Assembly: GCF_018343625.1 (NCBI RefSeq)
Contig: NZ_JAGYPG010000001.1
Location: 1,456,221 to 1,520,220, forward strand
Direction of reading: 5' to 3'
Length of the DNA: 64,000 bases
Origin: Lederbergia citri
GTDB lineage: Bacteria > Bacillota > Bacilli > Bacillales > Bacillaceae_C
Part shown: piece by piece, positions 8,230-18,270 of the stretch
Numbering within the stretch: the first letter of the stretch is position 1
Layout of the letters: each line of letters begins with the position of its first letter
Position numbers and translations under genes: made by a program
The notes under the pieces: generated by a model
Seen by the model: the letters and a program-made list of their open reading frames with translations, nothing else
Database searches by the model: none
What the model was told of the DNA's origin: nothing

Positions 8230-10001
8230 TATTTCACTTCTTTCTGTTTTGAATAGTCGCGTTTACGAGGTTTAATGAGAGAAACATCCACATCCTCATA
8301 GCTAAATTCAGGATTATTTGTACTTGCATTATAATTTGCAATGGTAGTTTTTAACCATTCATCATCATTACGATCTGGGAAATCTGGTTTGTAATGTGCA
8401 CCACGGCTTTCATTACGGTTTAATGCACCGATTGTAATGACACGTGAAAGTTGAAGCATATTCCACAATTGTCTAGTAAATAATGCTCCTTGATTACTCC
8501 AGTTTTTCGTATCGTTAATATTAATGTTTTTCCAACGTTCCATTAATTCAAGAATTTTATTATCAGTTTCTTGCAATTTATCATTGTAACGAACAACTGT
8601 AACATTGTTTGTCATCCATTCTCCAAGTTCCTTATGAATGACATAAGCATTTTCAGTACCATCCATGGACAAAATATTAGTATATTTTTCTTGCTCATGC
8701 TTTGCAGCACTTTCAAATAATGAAGATGAGAAAGAATCAGAGCTTTTTTCTAGACCTTTAATATACTTAACTGCTTCCGGCCCCGCTACCATTCCACCAT
8801 AAACTGCTGATAATAAAGAGTTCGCGCCAAGACGGTTCGCACCATGTTGTGAATAATCACATTCCCCTGCCGCAAATAAGCCCTCAATATTAGTATGCTG
8901 ATTATAGTCAACCCATAGACCACCCATAGAATAATGAACAGCAGGGAAAATTTTCATCGGAACTTTATGAGGATCTTCTCCAGTAAATTTCTCATATATT
9001 TCAATGATACCGCCGAGCTTAACATCTAGTTCGTGTGGATCTTTATGAGAAAGATCAAGGTATACCATGTTTTCCCCGTTAATTCCAAGTTTCTCATCTA
9101 CGCAAACATGGAAAATTTCCCGTGTTGCAATATCACGAGGTACAAGATTTCCATATGCTGGATATTTTTCTTCTAAGAAGTACCATGGTTTTCCATCTTT
9201 ATAAGTCCAAATTCTTCCGCCTTCTCCACGAGCAGATTCACTCATTAAGCGAAGTTTATCATCTCCAGGAATAGCTGTTGGATGGATTTGGATAAATTCA
9301 CCATTTGCATAAGCTGCACCTTGCTGATACACAATAGAAGCAGCTGAACCTGTATTAATAACAGAGTTTGTAGATTTACCAAAAATAATTCCTGGTCCTC
9401 CAGTTGCCATAATAACGGCATCTGCAGGGAATGACTTGATTTCCATAGAGGTCATATTTTGGGCTACGATGCCTCGACAAACACCCGCATCATCTTGGAT
9501 GATCCCCAGAAAATCCCAGCCTTCATATTTATTTACGAGGCCAGCTACTTCATGTCGACGAACTTGCTCGTCCAATGCATACAACAATTGCTGACCTGTT
9601 GTAGCTCCAGCAAATGCTGTACGATGATGCTGAGTACCGCCAAATCGACGGAAATCAAGTAACCCTTCTGGCGTCCTATTAAACATAACACCCATTCTAT
9701 CGAATAAATTGATAATCCCAGGAGCTGCCTCACACATTGCCTTAACTGGCGGTTGATTGGCTAAAAAGTCTCCACCATATACTGTATCATCAAAATGGAT
9801 CCAAGGAGAGTCCCCTTCACCTTTCGTATTTACCGCTCCATTAATTCCACCCTGTGCACATACAGAGTGGGAACGTTTTACTGGCACAAGAGAAAAAAGA
9901 TCTACTTGTTTACCTTCTTCTGCTATCTTTATCGTTGCCATCAAGCCGGCTAATCCACCACCGACTACGATGATTTTCCCATTACTCATCGTATGACTCA
10001 C
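8229..10001 (-). CDS. sdhA: Succinate dehydrogenase flavoprotein subunit
   Basis: Flavoprotein of complex II that oxidises succinate to fumarate. The FAD-binding GGGLAG loop lies near residues 14-19, the covalent-FAD region shows HSVCAQGGINGA, and the active-site segment includes SESARGEGG and HYSMGGLWVDYNQ. At 590 residues it is full length for the low-GC Gram-positive enzyme. The ATG at 10001 follows an AAAAGGAG site. It lies 33 bases after sdhC and overlaps sdhB. Confidence 0.97.
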   Translation of the reverse strand: MSHTMSNGKIIVVGGGLAGLMATIKIAEEGKQVDLFSLVPVKRSHSVCAQGGINGAVNTKGEGDSPWIHFDDTVYGGDFLANQPPVKAMCEAAPGIINLFDRMGVMFNRTPEGLLDFRRFGGTQHHRTAFAGATTGQQLLYALDEQVRRHEVAGLVNKYEGWDFLGIIQDDAGVCRGIVAQNMTSMEIKSFPADAVIMATGGPGIIFGKSTNSVINTGSAASIVYQQGAAYANGEFIQIHPTAIPGDDKLRLMSESARGEGGRIWTYKDGKPWYFLEEKYPAYGNLVPRDIATREIFHVCVDEKLGINGENMVYLDLSHKDPHELDVKLGGIIEIYEKFTGEDPHKVPMKIFPAVHYSMGGLWVDYNQHTNIEGLFAAGECDYSQHGANRLGANSLLSAVYGGMVAGPEAVKYIKGLEKSSDSFSSSLFESAAKHEQEKYTNILSMDGTENAYVIHKELGEWMTNNVTVVRYNDKLQETDNKILELMERWKNININDTKNWSNQGALFTRQLWNMLQLSRVITIGALNRNESRGAHYKPDFPDRNDDEWLKTTIANYNASTNNPEFSYEDVDVSLIKPRKRDYSKQKEVK

Positions 10002-10034
10002 TCCTTTTCACAGTTGTTCATTCCAAGGGAACCC

Positions 10035-10667
10035 TTACCCCACAAATAATTCTGGATATACGAATGCTAATGCTGCACGAATTCCAATTATTGAAATTAC
10101 TACAAAAATTACAGCCATTACCCAAGAAGAAATTCGTTGAGAGGTAGGCGATTGTGTAATTCCCCATCTAACAAGAAATGACCATAACCCGTTGGAAAGA
10201 TGGAATGTAGCAGAAAGAATTCCAATAAAGTAAAGAACAAGTGCAACTGGATTTGATAAAATATTCGCCATCATATCATAATTCACTTCAACGTCAAAAA
10301 AGGCTTTTTGAATTCGGGTTTCCCACACGTGCCATGCAATAAAAGCTAATAATATAACGCCAGTGATTCGCTGTATGGTGAACATCCAATTTCGAAAAAA
10401 GCTTAGTTTAGTTGGATTATTATTTGCCGCGAACGCAATATAAAGTCCAAGAATTCCATGAAAAAGAATAGGTATGTAAATAACTATGAATTCTAGGAAA
10501 ATGACAAATGGAAGATTTCCCATAAATTCTGAAGCTTTATTAAAAGCTTCCTCACCTTGCGTAGCAAAATGGTTTACTATTAAATGCTGCACCACAAAGA
10601 TTCCAACTGGTATAACACCCAATAAAGAATGCAGCCTACGCCAATAAAACTCGTTTTTACCTGCCAC
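10035..10667 (-). CDS. sdhC: Succinate dehydrogenase cytochrome b558 subunit
   Basis: Membrane anchor of complex II, 210 residues with about five transmembrane helices and several conserved histidines (HSLLGV, QHLIVNH, HGILG, AWHVWE, HLSNG) that hold two hemes and form the menaquinone site. The single-polypeptide anchor is typical of Bacillus type B succinate:menaquinone reductase. First gene of the sdhCAB operon, transcribed divergently from yslB. The ATG follows a GGGGGG-rich site. Confidence 0.95.
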   Translation of the reverse strand: MAGKNEFYWRRLHSLLGVIPVGIFVVQHLIVNHFATQGEEAFNKASEFMGNLPFVIFLEFIVIYIPILFHGILGLYIAFAANNNPTKLSFFRNWMFTIQRITGVILLAFIAWHVWETRIQKAFFDVEVNYDMMANILSNPVALVLYFIGILSATFHLSNGLWSFLVRWGITQSPTSQRISSWVMAVIFVVISIIGIRAALAFVYPELFVG

Positions 10668-10933
10668 AATTTACCCCCCTTAGTAGTTAAGAATCTGTGC
10701 TGTAGACAATGTGTGTCCGAAAATACGCAAGCCAAACAACACAAAATGTTTATAACAATTATGTGACATATCCATTCTACTCCCGACTACCGGAAGCGTC
10801 AAGGCAACGGCTTGACGATTTCCATTCTGTAAAACTATACCTCTTCATATATTAATTCTGTCCAATTGTAAAATATTTTTTCAAAACAGTTCCTTTTTGT
10901 ATATAATAGGTCATAGAGAAAGAGGGGATTACA

Positions 10934-11395
10934 GTGCAATCAACAACGAAACAAGGACCTCATAATTCACCTGAAACCCACAGCCAAATGGATATTCCAA
11001 TCTTTGGATATGAGTTGGTTCGGGATATCTTAGTTCCGGGAATTCTCGGCAAGGATACCCATGAAATCTCTTACTGGGCTGGAAAACACCTCGCCCGTAA
11101 ATTTCCACTTCTCTCTATCCAAGAAATCACTTCCTTCTTCCAAGAAGCTTCTTGGGGTGAGTTAGATTTAATGGATGAAAATAAAAATGAGATGAAGTTC
11201 GAACTTAAAGGAAATATAGTTGAGAGAAGAGTACAAATGAACTCCGAACCTTGCTTTACTCTAGAAGCTGGATTTATTGCTGAACAAATACAAAATCAAA
11301 AACAATTTATATCCGAGGCATTTCCTGAATTAAATAAAAAGAAAAATCACGTTATTTTTACAGTTCGTTGGGACCGCAAAGATCCAATAAAGTAA
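10934..11395 (+). CDS. yslB: YslB, DUF2507 family protein
   Basis: A 153-residue soluble protein matching the YslB position between sdhC and lysC in B. subtilis. DUF2507 proteins resemble the 4-vinyl-reductase (V4R-like) ligand-binding fold; the biochemical role is not established. The visible core is PIFGYELVRDILVPGILGKD near the N-terminus and a FTLEAGFIAEQI helix near 115-127. GTG at 10934 is the start, supported by AGAGGGGA upstream. A TATAAT-like -10 element near 10900 supports an independent promoter. Confidence 0.85.
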   Translation: MQSTTKQGPHNSPETHSQMDIPIFGYELVRDILVPGILGKDTHEISYWAGKHLARKFPLLSIQEITSFFQEASWGELDLMDENKNEMKFELKGNIVERRVQMNSEPCFTLEAGFIAEQIQNQKQFISEAFPELNKKKNHVIFTVRWDRKDPIK

Positions 11396-11506
11396 GAAAA
11401 GTGCAAGGCGCGTAGCCTTAGGCCACAAGCAAATGTTCTGATACGAAAAGAGTCCGTATTCGACTTTTAGCGTATCAGGTTATTTGACCTCGAGCCTAAA
11501 GATTGT
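11396..11506. repeat. Dispersed intergenic repeat, copy 1
   Basis: Begins GCAAGGCGCGTAGCC, ends GACCTCGAGCC and contains self-complementary arms. It shares its order of blocks with 42176-42290, and its left arm is found inverted at 60392-60420. It probably belongs to a family of Bacillus intergenic repeats; no coding capacity. Confidence 0.6.
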
Positions 11507-11534
11507 ATAACATTTTTTGCTTTCTTAACTTTTT

Positions 11535-11588
11535 AAAAAAATTGGGGCTGTTCAATCTTTTAATAAGATTAAACCGCCCATTTTTTCA
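11535..11588 (-). terminator. Terminator of lysC
   Basis: GGGCgGTTtAATC pairs with GATTgAACaGCCC on the minus strand right after the lysC stop and is followed by a run of T. Confidence 0.8.
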
Positions 11589-12818
11589 TTAAAAATTTTC
11601 TACTACTGCGCCCAAATTAAAGGCTTCGTGAAGAATCTGGGCAGCTTCTGTCATCTTATCTTCATTGATGACTGCTGACACTTTTATTTCTGAAGTACTT
11701 ACCATTTTAATTTGTATATTTTTATCGGCAAGTACTTGGAACATTTGCGCTGCAACCCCTGGATTAGAAATCATCCCTGATCCAACAATGGAAACTTTGG
11801 CAAGGCCCGCTTCATATTCAATGCTATCAAACCCAATTGTATCTTTTTGGTTTTCGAGCACTTTTACAGCAGCTTGCCGATCTTTATTTTTTATTGAAAA
11901 AGATAAATTAGTTTTATTTCCATCGGTTTGACTTTGTATAATAATGTCAACGTCAATTTGATTATTGGCCAGTTCTGAAAAAACAGCAGACAAACCTGTC
12001 ATTTCATTTTTCAATCCAAAAATCGTTAATCTTGTCATATCTTTTTCAAATGCTACTCCTCTAACTACGAGGTTTTTCTCCATGGATGCTTCCTCCTCTA
12101 TGACAGTTCCTTCTTCATTTTCTGTACTAGATCTTACTTCAAGCGGCACTCGATAATTTTTCGCAAATTCAACAGCACGTGGATGTAAAACACCTGCACC
12201 AAGATTTGCAAGTTCAAGCATTTCATCGTATGAAATCGACGGGAGCTTCCTTGCTTGTGGCACGTATCGAGGGTCGGATGTAAATACACCTGTTACATCT
12301 GTACAAATGAGACAACGTTCAGCTCCAAGTGCTGCCGCTAAAGCTACAGCAGTTGTATCAGAACCTCCTCTTCCCAATGTTGTGATTTCTCCATCTTCCG
12401 TAACTCCTTGGAAACCTGCTGCAACGATGATTTTTCCTTCATTTAATCTTTCTCTAAGCTGATCAATCTTTACATCTACAATGCGGGCATTGGAATGGAT
12501 TTTTTCAGTGACGATTCCTGCTTGCCAACCTGTAAAAGATACTGCAGGTGCCCCCATTTCTGATAAGGCCATCGATAAAAGCGAGATAGATACTTGTTCC
12601 CCAGTAGCCAATAGCATATCCATTTCACGTTTTTCAGGACTGTCTGTTATTTGACCGGCAAGTTCGAGAAGCTGGTCGGTTGTTTTTCCCATTGCTGATA
12701 CCACAACTACAACCTGTTTACCTTCATTTTTCAATGAAATAATACGTTTTGCGGCATTTTTAATCTTATCGGTAGTGCTCAGCGAAGAGCCTCCAAACTT
12801 GATGACAATTAAACCCAT
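11589..12818 (-). CDS. lysC: Aspartokinase (lysine-sensitive type)
   Basis: Phosphorylates L-aspartate as the first step of the lysine, threonine and methionine pathway and, in spore formers, of diaminopimelate and dipicolinate supply. The kinase domain at residues 1-245 begins VIKFGGSSL and contains GFQGVTEDGEITTLGRGGSDTTA. Two ACT domains follow (about 265-409). The 409 residues match B. subtilis LysC (aspartokinase II), where an internal start yields a separate beta subunit. A lysine riboswitch with intrinsic terminator precedes the gene, so expression should fall when lysine is abundant. Confidence 0.95.
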   Translation of the reverse strand: MGLIVIKFGGSSLSTTDKIKNAAKRIISLKNEGKQVVVVVSAMGKTTDQLLELAGQITDSPEKREMDMLLATGEQVSISLLSMALSEMGAPAVSFTGWQAGIVTEKIHSNARIVDVKIDQLRERLNEGKIIVAAGFQGVTEDGEITTLGRGGSDTTAVALAAALGAERCLICTDVTGVFTSDPRYVPQARKLPSISYDEMLELANLGAGVLHPRAVEFAKNYRVPLEVRSSTENEEGTVIEEEASMEKNLVVRGVAFEKDMTRLTIFGLKNEMTGLSAVFSELANNQIDVDIIIQSQTDGNKTNLSFSIKNKDRQAAVKVLENQKDTIGFDSIEYEAGLAKVSIVGSGMISNPGVAAQMFQVLADKNIQIKMVSTSEIKVSAVINEDKMTEAAQILHEAFNLGAVVENF

Positions 12819-13013
12819 GATTCTGCCTTCCTTCTAAAAGTAATATAAGGCTCTTTTTTAAAATTGTATTGCTTTTGGATAGAATATTTTATTTTTCGCT
12901 ATTGGTTTGTTCGATTTTGTTATGTCTACAAAGAAAAAGGTTGCAACTAAACTATCGAATACTCCAGCTGTTTAATGTTCTCCGAAAGCCACAATAAAAG
13001 TAAAATAGCCTAA

Positions 13014-13252
13014 AGAAAAAAGCAATGAGCAGTATACTCATTGCTTGTGAACACACATAAAAATTATCACAACATGAGATAGCTCTCCAAAAGGATACAA
13101 TCCATTTTGACAATCCTACATTTCTTAAACGCAGGACCAGCAGAAAAGAATAAGGAGCTTCTTATCTACTTCGGCAAGCGTTCCCTTTCAAAACCAATCA
13201 TGGAAGCCCTTCTTCTCATGGTTTTTACTATTGAAAACTTGCAACCTCTATC
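13014..13252 (-). promoter_or_regulatory. Lysine riboswitch (L-box) of lysC
   Basis: On the minus strand the aptamer runs from GATAGAGGTTGCAAG (13252) to GGAGAGCTATC (13076) with the recognisable AAGGGAACGCTTGCCGAAG and CTGGTCCTGCG blocks. A terminator AGCAATGAG...CTCATTGCT plus T-run follows at 13014-13040. The outer pairing GATAG...CTATC closes the aptamer. Lysine binding would favour the terminator. Confidence 0.93.
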
Positions 13253-13272
13253 AGAATAATGAAATTGGAACA

Positions 13273-13301
13273 ATTATAACATTGAGATCATAATTACTCA
13301 A
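13273..13301 (-). promoter_or_regulatory. Sigma-A promoter of lysC
   Basis: TTGAGT and TATAAT separated by 17 bases on the minus strand, placed just upstream of the riboswitch and partly within the region after uvrC. Confidence 0.75.
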
Positions 13302-13304
13302 TAG

Positions 13305-15077
13305 CTATTTATCCAAATGTTCTTTTAAACTATCAGCAATATTTTTCGGTATTCCTAACTGAATAATTTCTTCAATAGTCGCTTCCTTCATTTTTTTCAA
13401 TGATCCGAAATGGCGTAATAGAGCCTTTTTCCGGACAGGACCGATCCCTTCTATATCATCAAGCGCTGATTGAAATGCAGATTTCCCACGCAATTGTCTA
13501 TGAAATGTTATGGCAAATCTGTGAACTTCATCTTGAATTCTTTGCAATAAATAAAACTCTTGACTATTCCGTTCCAACGGTACAATTTCAAGTGGTTCGC
13601 CGAAAAGCAATTGTGAAGTCCGATGTTTTTCGTCCTTTGCAAGGCCCGCAACGGGTACATGCAAATTAAGTTCGTTTTCCAAAATATCTTTCGCGGCATC
13701 AATTTGACCTTTTCCACCATCAATAATGATTAAATCAGGTAATGGAAGATTTTCTCGCAACACTCTCGCATATCTTCTCCTAACAACTTCTCTCATAGAT
13801 TCGTAATCATCTGGACCTTTCACGGTCTTGATCTTATATTTACGATATTCTCTCTTATCAGGTTTTCCATCTATGAACACCACAAGTGCTGATACAGGAT
13901 CTGCTCCTTGTATATTGGAGTTATCAAAAGCCTCGATACGATGGGGAGTATAGATTTGTAAAGCTTCTCCTAGCTTAACGATTGCATGTATTGTCCGCTC
14001 TTCGTCCCTTTCAATTAGAGCAAATTTTTCCTTTAAAGCGATTTGTGCATTTTTAGTAGCCAAATTAACGAGTTCTTTTTTTTGCCCCTTTTTTGGCTGT
14101 AACACTTTTACATCTAATAATTGTTCTGCTAATTGTTGATTGGCTGATTCAGGAATGAGAATTTCTTTTGGCTTAAAATGATTTGTTTGAGAATAAAATT
14201 GTCCTAGAAAAGTGAGAAATTCTTCCTCGTGTTCACTATATACAGGGAAGAGGGAAACATCCCTTTCTATTAACTTACCTTGCCGAATAAAAAATACTTG
14301 AACACACATCCAGCCCTTGTCCAAGGCAAATCCAAACACATCGCGATCAGTAAAATCGGATGACATCATCGTTTGCTTTTCCATCGTTGTCTCTATATGA
14401 GTAATTTGATCACGAAATTCCTTCGCTCTTTCAAACTCAAGATTTTCAGCAGCTACTTGCATCTTTTTTTCCAAGTCTTTTTTTATAGACGTATAGCCGC
14501 CATTCAAAAATTTCGTTATTTCATCGGTCATTTGTTTGTACGTTTCTGAAGAAACTTCGTTTACACAAGGTGCTAAGCATTGACCAAGATGATAGTAAAG
14601 ACAAACCCGATCGGGGAGTGTTTGGCATTTTCTAAGGGGATAAATGCGGTCTAAAAGCTTCTTCGTTTCATTTGCAGCCTGCGCGTTCGGATAAGGCCCA
14701 AAATATTTACTTTTATCCTTTTTTACCTTCCGAGTAATGATCAGTCTCGGATGCCTTTCATTCGTTAATTTAATGTATGGATAGCTCTTATCATCCTTGA
14801 GCATTATATTATATTTTGGACTATGCTTTTTTATCAAATTCATTTCTAATATGAGGGCTTCAATGTCTGATGCCGTCACAATATATTCAAAGTCTTCGAT
14901 TTCATTGACAAGCCTTTGTGTTTTCGTATCATGTGTACCCGAAAAATAAGAACGAACCCTATTTTTTAATATTTTGGCTTTACCAATATAAATAATAGTA
15001 CCTTGGCGATCCTTCATTACATAACAGCCAGGTTGATCAGGTAAAATTTCTAACTTATGTTTAATTCTTTCGTTCAC
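13305..15077 (-). CDS. uvrC: UvrABC excinuclease subunit C
   Basis: Makes the two incisions in nucleotide excision repair. The N-terminal GIY-YIG domain (about 14-95) shows GCYVMKD...IIYIGKA. A cysteine region [21 protein letters not shown] lies near 155-175. The UvrB-interacting UVR segment is near 205-235. The C-terminal RNase H-like endonuclease (about 375-530) contains [14 protein letters not shown] and IIDGGKGQ, followed by a helix-hairpin-helix pair. 590 residues is full length. Located between lysC and trxA as in B. subtilis. Confidence 0.97.
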   Translation of the reverse strand: MNERIKHKLEILPDQPGCYVMKDRQGTIIYIGKAKILKNRVRSYFSGTHDTKTQRLVNEIEDFEYIVTASDIEALILEMNLIKKHSPKYNIMLKDDKSYPYIKLTNERHPRLIITRKVKKDKSKYFGPYPNAQAANETKKLLDRIYPLRKCQTLPDRVCLYYHLGQCLAPCVNEVSSETYKQMTDEITKFLNGGYTSIKKDLEKKMQVAAENLEFERAKEFRDQITHIETTMEKQTMMSSDFTDRDVFGFALDKGWMCVQVFFIRQGKLIERDVSLFPVYSEHEEEFLTFLGQFYSQTNHFKPKEILIPESANQQLAEQLLDVKVLQPKKGQKKELVNLATKNAQIALKEKFALIERDEERTIHAIVKLGEALQIYTPHRIEAFDNSNIQGADPVSALVVFIDGKPDKREYRKYKIKTVKGPDDYESMREVVRRRYARVLRENLPLPDLIIIDGGKGQIDAAKDILENELNLHVPVAGLAKDEKHRTSQLLFGEPLEIVPLERNSQEFYLLQRIQDEVHRFAITFHRQLRGKSAFQSALDDIEGIGPVRKKALLRHFGSLKKMKEATIEEIIQLGIPKNIADSLKEHLDK

Positions 15078-15246
15078 AATATCACCCCTATCTACCTAAC
15101 CATTATACTACAAAAGCGCAAGTATCTTGCAGGGCATTCAATTGACATAAAGGATCTCGAAAAAAGAGGGAAGGCGCTGGAGTTAGTCAATGTAAATCAA
15201 AATTAAAAAATGCTTTATAAATTTACGAATGAATTATGATTTATAG

Positions 15247-15280
15247 AAAAAAATCCGAGCTATAAAGCCCGGATTTTTTA
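15247..15280 (-). terminator. Terminator of trxA
   Basis: AAATCCGaGC and GCcCGGATTT hairpin with T-runs, directly after the trxA stop. Confidence 0.8.
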
Positions 15281-15282
15281 AC

Positions 15283-15597
15283 TTAAAGATGCTTATTTAC
15301 TAATTCAGCTAATGCTTCTTTTGGCTGAAAGCCAACTGTTTTATCAACAAGTTCCCCATTTTTTAAGACTATCAAAGTAGGGATACTCATGATGCCATAC
15401 TTACCTGCAGTTTCTTGGTTGTCGTCAACGTCTACTTTGACAATTTTTAATTTCTCGCCAAGTTCTGCATCTAATTCCTCCAAAACAGGAGCAATCATTT
15501 TACAAGGACCACACCATGGTGCCCAAAAATCTACTAATACAACACCTTCGCTTGTTTCAGCTGAAAAGTTTTCATCTGTTGCATGCGTAATTGCCAT
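15283..15597 (-). CDS. trxA: Thioredoxin
   Basis: General cytosolic disulfide reductase of 104 residues, the usual size. The active site [10 protein letters not shown] lies at about residues 27-36 and the conserved cis-proline region is [11 protein letters not shown]. It serves ribonucleotide reductase, PAPS reductase and repair enzymes. It has its own terminator and a strong GGAGGT-type site before the ATG at 15597. Confidence 0.97.
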   Translation of the reverse strand: MAITHATDENFSAETSEGVVLVDFWAPWCGPCKMIAPVLEELDAELGEKLKIVKVDVDDNQETAGKYGIMSIPTLIVLKNGELVDKTVGFQPKEALAELVNKHL

Positions 15598-15674
15598 ATG
15601 TCATACCTCCTAAATATACATTCAAAACCTAGCGCAAGTATAACATCATCGATTAAAACGCGCTAATTTTTTGC

Positions 15675-16658
15675 TCAACTTTGAGCTCCTTCCTTCAATT
15701 TGTGAAATTCTTCTGTCAAAAGTGGGACAACTTCAAAAAGGTCGCCAACTATACCATAATCTGCAACATTGAATATATTTGCCTCAGGATCTTTATTAAT
15801 AGCAACTATGACTTTAGAATTGGACATCCCGGCCAAATGTTGAATAGCCCCTGAAATTCCACAAGCGATATATAAATCTGGAGTTACTACTTTACCAGTT
15901 TGCCCTATTTGCAAGGAATAATCACAATAATCGGCATCACAAGCTCCACGAGAAGCTCCGACAGCACCCCCTAAGACATCTGCCAATTCTTGAAGTGGTT
16001 CAAATCCTTCTGCACTTTTTACTCCACGACCCCCTGCAACAATTACTTTCGCTTCGGATAAATCAACTCCATCACTTGCTTTTTTTACTACCTCTTTAAT
16101 GATTGTTCGTAAATCTTTTATTTCAACCGATACGGATTGTATTTCACCGGTTTTATTCTCATCTTTATTTAAAGGCTCAATATTGTTTGGGCGTATCGTA
16201 ATAAATTCAATACCTTCTATCATTTTTTTCTTTTCAAAAGCTTTACCAGAGAAAATCGGTCTTGTAAAAATACTTTCTCCTTCATTTTCTTCAATACCCG
16301 TCACATCCGAAATAAGACCAATATTTAATTTACCAGCAATTTTTGGAGAAAGATCTTTTCCAAGTGCTGTGTGGCCAAACACAATCCCCTCTGGATTTTC
16401 TTGCTCAATTACTTTAAGGAGAGCCTGAGAGTAACCATCTGAAGTGTAATGTTTTAATTTCTCATCCTCGACTGTTAGAACACGATCAGCTCCATATTGA
16501 AGCATTTCTTTTGCTTGATCATTAATTTTATCTCCAACTAAAACACCAATTACTTCTCCACCATTTGCTATTTGTTTCCCAGCTGCAATCGCTTCAAATG
16601 AAACGTTTCTCAAAGAACCCTCTCGCAATTCGCCAAGCACAAGTACTTTTTTTGCCAT
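15675..16658 (-). CDS. etfA: Electron transfer flavoprotein alpha subunit
   Basis: Large ETF subunit, which binds FAD and carries electrons from acyl-CoA dehydrogenases to the respiratory chain. The C-terminal FAD domain shows VAGGRGVKSAEGFEPL, then LGGAVGASRGACDADY and QIGQTGKVVTPDLYIACGISGAIQH. Length 327 is normal. The ATG at 16658 is chosen, with AAGGAGG eight bases upstream; an upstream in-frame TTG at 16664 is too close to that site. Last gene of fadR-fadB-etfB-etfA. Confidence 0.96.
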   Translation of the reverse strand: MAKKVLVLGELREGSLRNVSFEAIAAGKQIANGGEVIGVLVGDKINDQAKEMLQYGADRVLTVEDEKLKHYTSDGYSQALLKVIEQENPEGIVFGHTALGKDLSPKIAGKLNIGLISDVTGIEENEGESIFTRPIFSGKAFEKKKMIEGIEFITIRPNNIEPLNKDENKTGEIQSVSVEIKDLRTIIKEVVKKASDGVDLSEAKVIVAGGRGVKSAEGFEPLQELADVLGGAVGASRGACDADYCDYSLQIGQTGKVVTPDLYIACGISGAIQHLAGMSNSKVIVAINKDPEANIFNVADYGIVGDLFEVVPLLTEEFHKLKEGAQS

Positions 16659-16671
16659 TCTCAATCCCTCC

Positions 16672-17436
16672 TTAAACTAACTTATTTAGTAGACCGGCAA
16701 GTTCCTTAACTTGATCTTCAATATCGCCTTCCAAAATTCTTCCAGCACTTTTAGCAGGAGGAAGAAAAATGTCAACAGTCTCCGTTTTGGCTTTCACATC
16801 ATCTTCATCCAAGTCTAGATCATCCAATTCAAGCGCTTCCAAAGGTTTTTTACGTGCTTTCATAATGCCAGGAAGAGATGGATAACGCGGATCGTTTAAA
16901 CCTTGCTGTGCTGTAACTAAAAGTGGCAATGATGTCTCGATAATTTCGGAATCACCTTCTACGTCCTTAGTCAATAATACTTTATCTCCCGTAATTTCCA
17001 GCTTAGTTATCGTCGTGACGTATGGAATTCCTAATATATGCGCAACTCTTGGACCTATTTGTCCGGAGCCGCCATCAATGGCAACATTTCCTGCAAGAAT
17101 TAAATCTACTTCTTTATCTTTTAAATATTCTCCGATAATAGTAGAGATGGTAAATTGATCACTATCTTCCACATCATCTTCAATATTGATTAATACAGCT
17201 TTATCTGCTCCCATTGCCAATGCTGTTCTAAGCTGTTTTTCTGCTTCTTCTCCGTCCACTGTCATAACTGTCACTTCTCCACCAAGTTCATCGCGGACCC
17301 GAATGGCTTCTTCAATCGCATATTCATCGTACGGATTTATTATATATTCTGCCCCGTCATCGCTAATATTTCTGTTTGAAACAAAAATTCTCTCCTCCGT
17401 ATCAAAGGTTCTTTTCGTGATTACAAAAATATTCAT
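16672..17436 (-). CDS. etfB: Electron transfer flavoprotein beta subunit
   Basis: Small ETF subunit, 254 residues, AMP-binding partner of EtfA. It shows the typical NPYDEYAIEEAIRVRDELG segment near 36-54, the ALAMGADKAVLI block, and the ETF-beta signature region around GDSEIIETSLPLLVTAQQGLNDPRYPSL. It lies 13 bases ahead of etfA and downstream of the enoyl-CoA hydratase gene, consistent with fatty-acid beta-oxidation. Confidence 0.96.
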   Translation of the reverse strand: MNIFVITKRTFDTEERIFVSNRNISDDGAEYIINPYDEYAIEEAIRVRDELGGEVTVMTVDGEEAEKQLRTALAMGADKAVLINIEDDVEDSDQFTISTIIGEYLKDKEVDLILAGNVAIDGGSGQIGPRVAHILGIPYVTTITKLEITGDKVLLTKDVEGDSEIIETSLPLLVTAQQGLNDPRYPSLPGIMKARKKPLEALELDDLDLDEDDVKAKTETVDIFLPPAKSAGRILEGDIEDQVKELAGLLNKLV

Positions 17437-17474
17437 ATATCGCCCCTCCTAATATAGGAATCTATTAAAATATA

Positions 17475-18248
17475 TTATTTACCTGTAAAATTAGGCTTTC
17501 GCTTTTCGAGAAAGGCATTAATCCCTTCCTTGCCATCTTCAGAATCAAAAACAAAACCGAATTTTTTAGCTTCCTGTCTAACTCCTTCATAAAAATGAGG
17601 CGTCTTACTAAATTGGAGCAATTCAATAGCAGCTTTTAGTGCTATGGGACTTTTCGCAGCTATTTTTTGAACCATTTCCTTTGCTTTTTCTAATAGCTGT
17701 TCCTCAGGAAATGCTTGATTTGCCAATCCCCATTTAACAGCATCATGGCCTGATAAAGGATCACTAGTAAATAACATCTCGGCTGCTTTAGCTGTTCCGA
17801 CTAACCGAGGAAGTCTCTGCGTTCCCGCAAACCCTGGTATTAACCCTAACTGTAATTCTGGAAGCCCTAGTTTCGCATTTTCACTTACAAGTCTAATATG
17901 GCATGACATCGCAAGCTCAAGACCGCCCCCAAGAGCCGCTCCATGAATAGCAGCAATAATAGGCTTAGGAAAATTTTCAACTTTTTCAAAAACATCTTGC
18001 CCATTTTCCGCCAGCCTTGAAAATTCCTCTCCATTATCAATCTCGGTAAATTCTTTTATATCAGCCCCTGCTGAAAAAAATCGCCCTTCACCATGAATTA
18101 GTATGGCCCGCACTTCCGTGTCTTGCTCAATCTGATCAAGTAGATTCCCAATTTCCTGAATTAGTTCAAAAGATAAAGCGTTCGCAGGTGGTCGATTAAT
18201 TGTAATAATCGCCGCATTCCCCTCTTTGATATGAGATAAGTATGCCAT
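17475..18248 (-). CDS. fadB: Enoyl-CoA hydratase, FadB type
   Basis: Crotonase-superfamily enzyme hydrating trans-2-enoyl-CoA in beta-oxidation. The oxyanion-hole segments are FSAGADIKEF and AALGGGLELAMSCH; the catalytic glutamates are expected in GGGLELA and in LGLPELQLGLIPG. 257 residues is normal. The ATG at 18248 is chosen because AAGGAGG precedes it; an in-frame upstream start at 18290 would overlap fadR and lacks a site. Sits 22 bases after fadR. Confidence 0.93.
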   Translation of the reverse strand: MAYLSHIKEGNAAIITINRPPANALSFELIQEIGNLLDQIEQDTEVRAILIHGEGRFFSAGADIKEFTEIDNGEEFSRLAENGQDVFEKVENFPKPIIAAIHGAALGGGLELAMSCHIRLVSENAKLGLPELQLGLIPGFAGTQRLPRLVGTAKAAEMLFTSDPLSGHDAVKWGLANQAFPEEQLLEKAKEMVQKIAAKSPIALKAAIELLQFSKTPHFYEGVRQEAKKFGFVFDSEDGKEGINAFLEKRKPNFTGK

Positions 18249-18270
18249 TCCCTTAACCTCCTTAACAGTT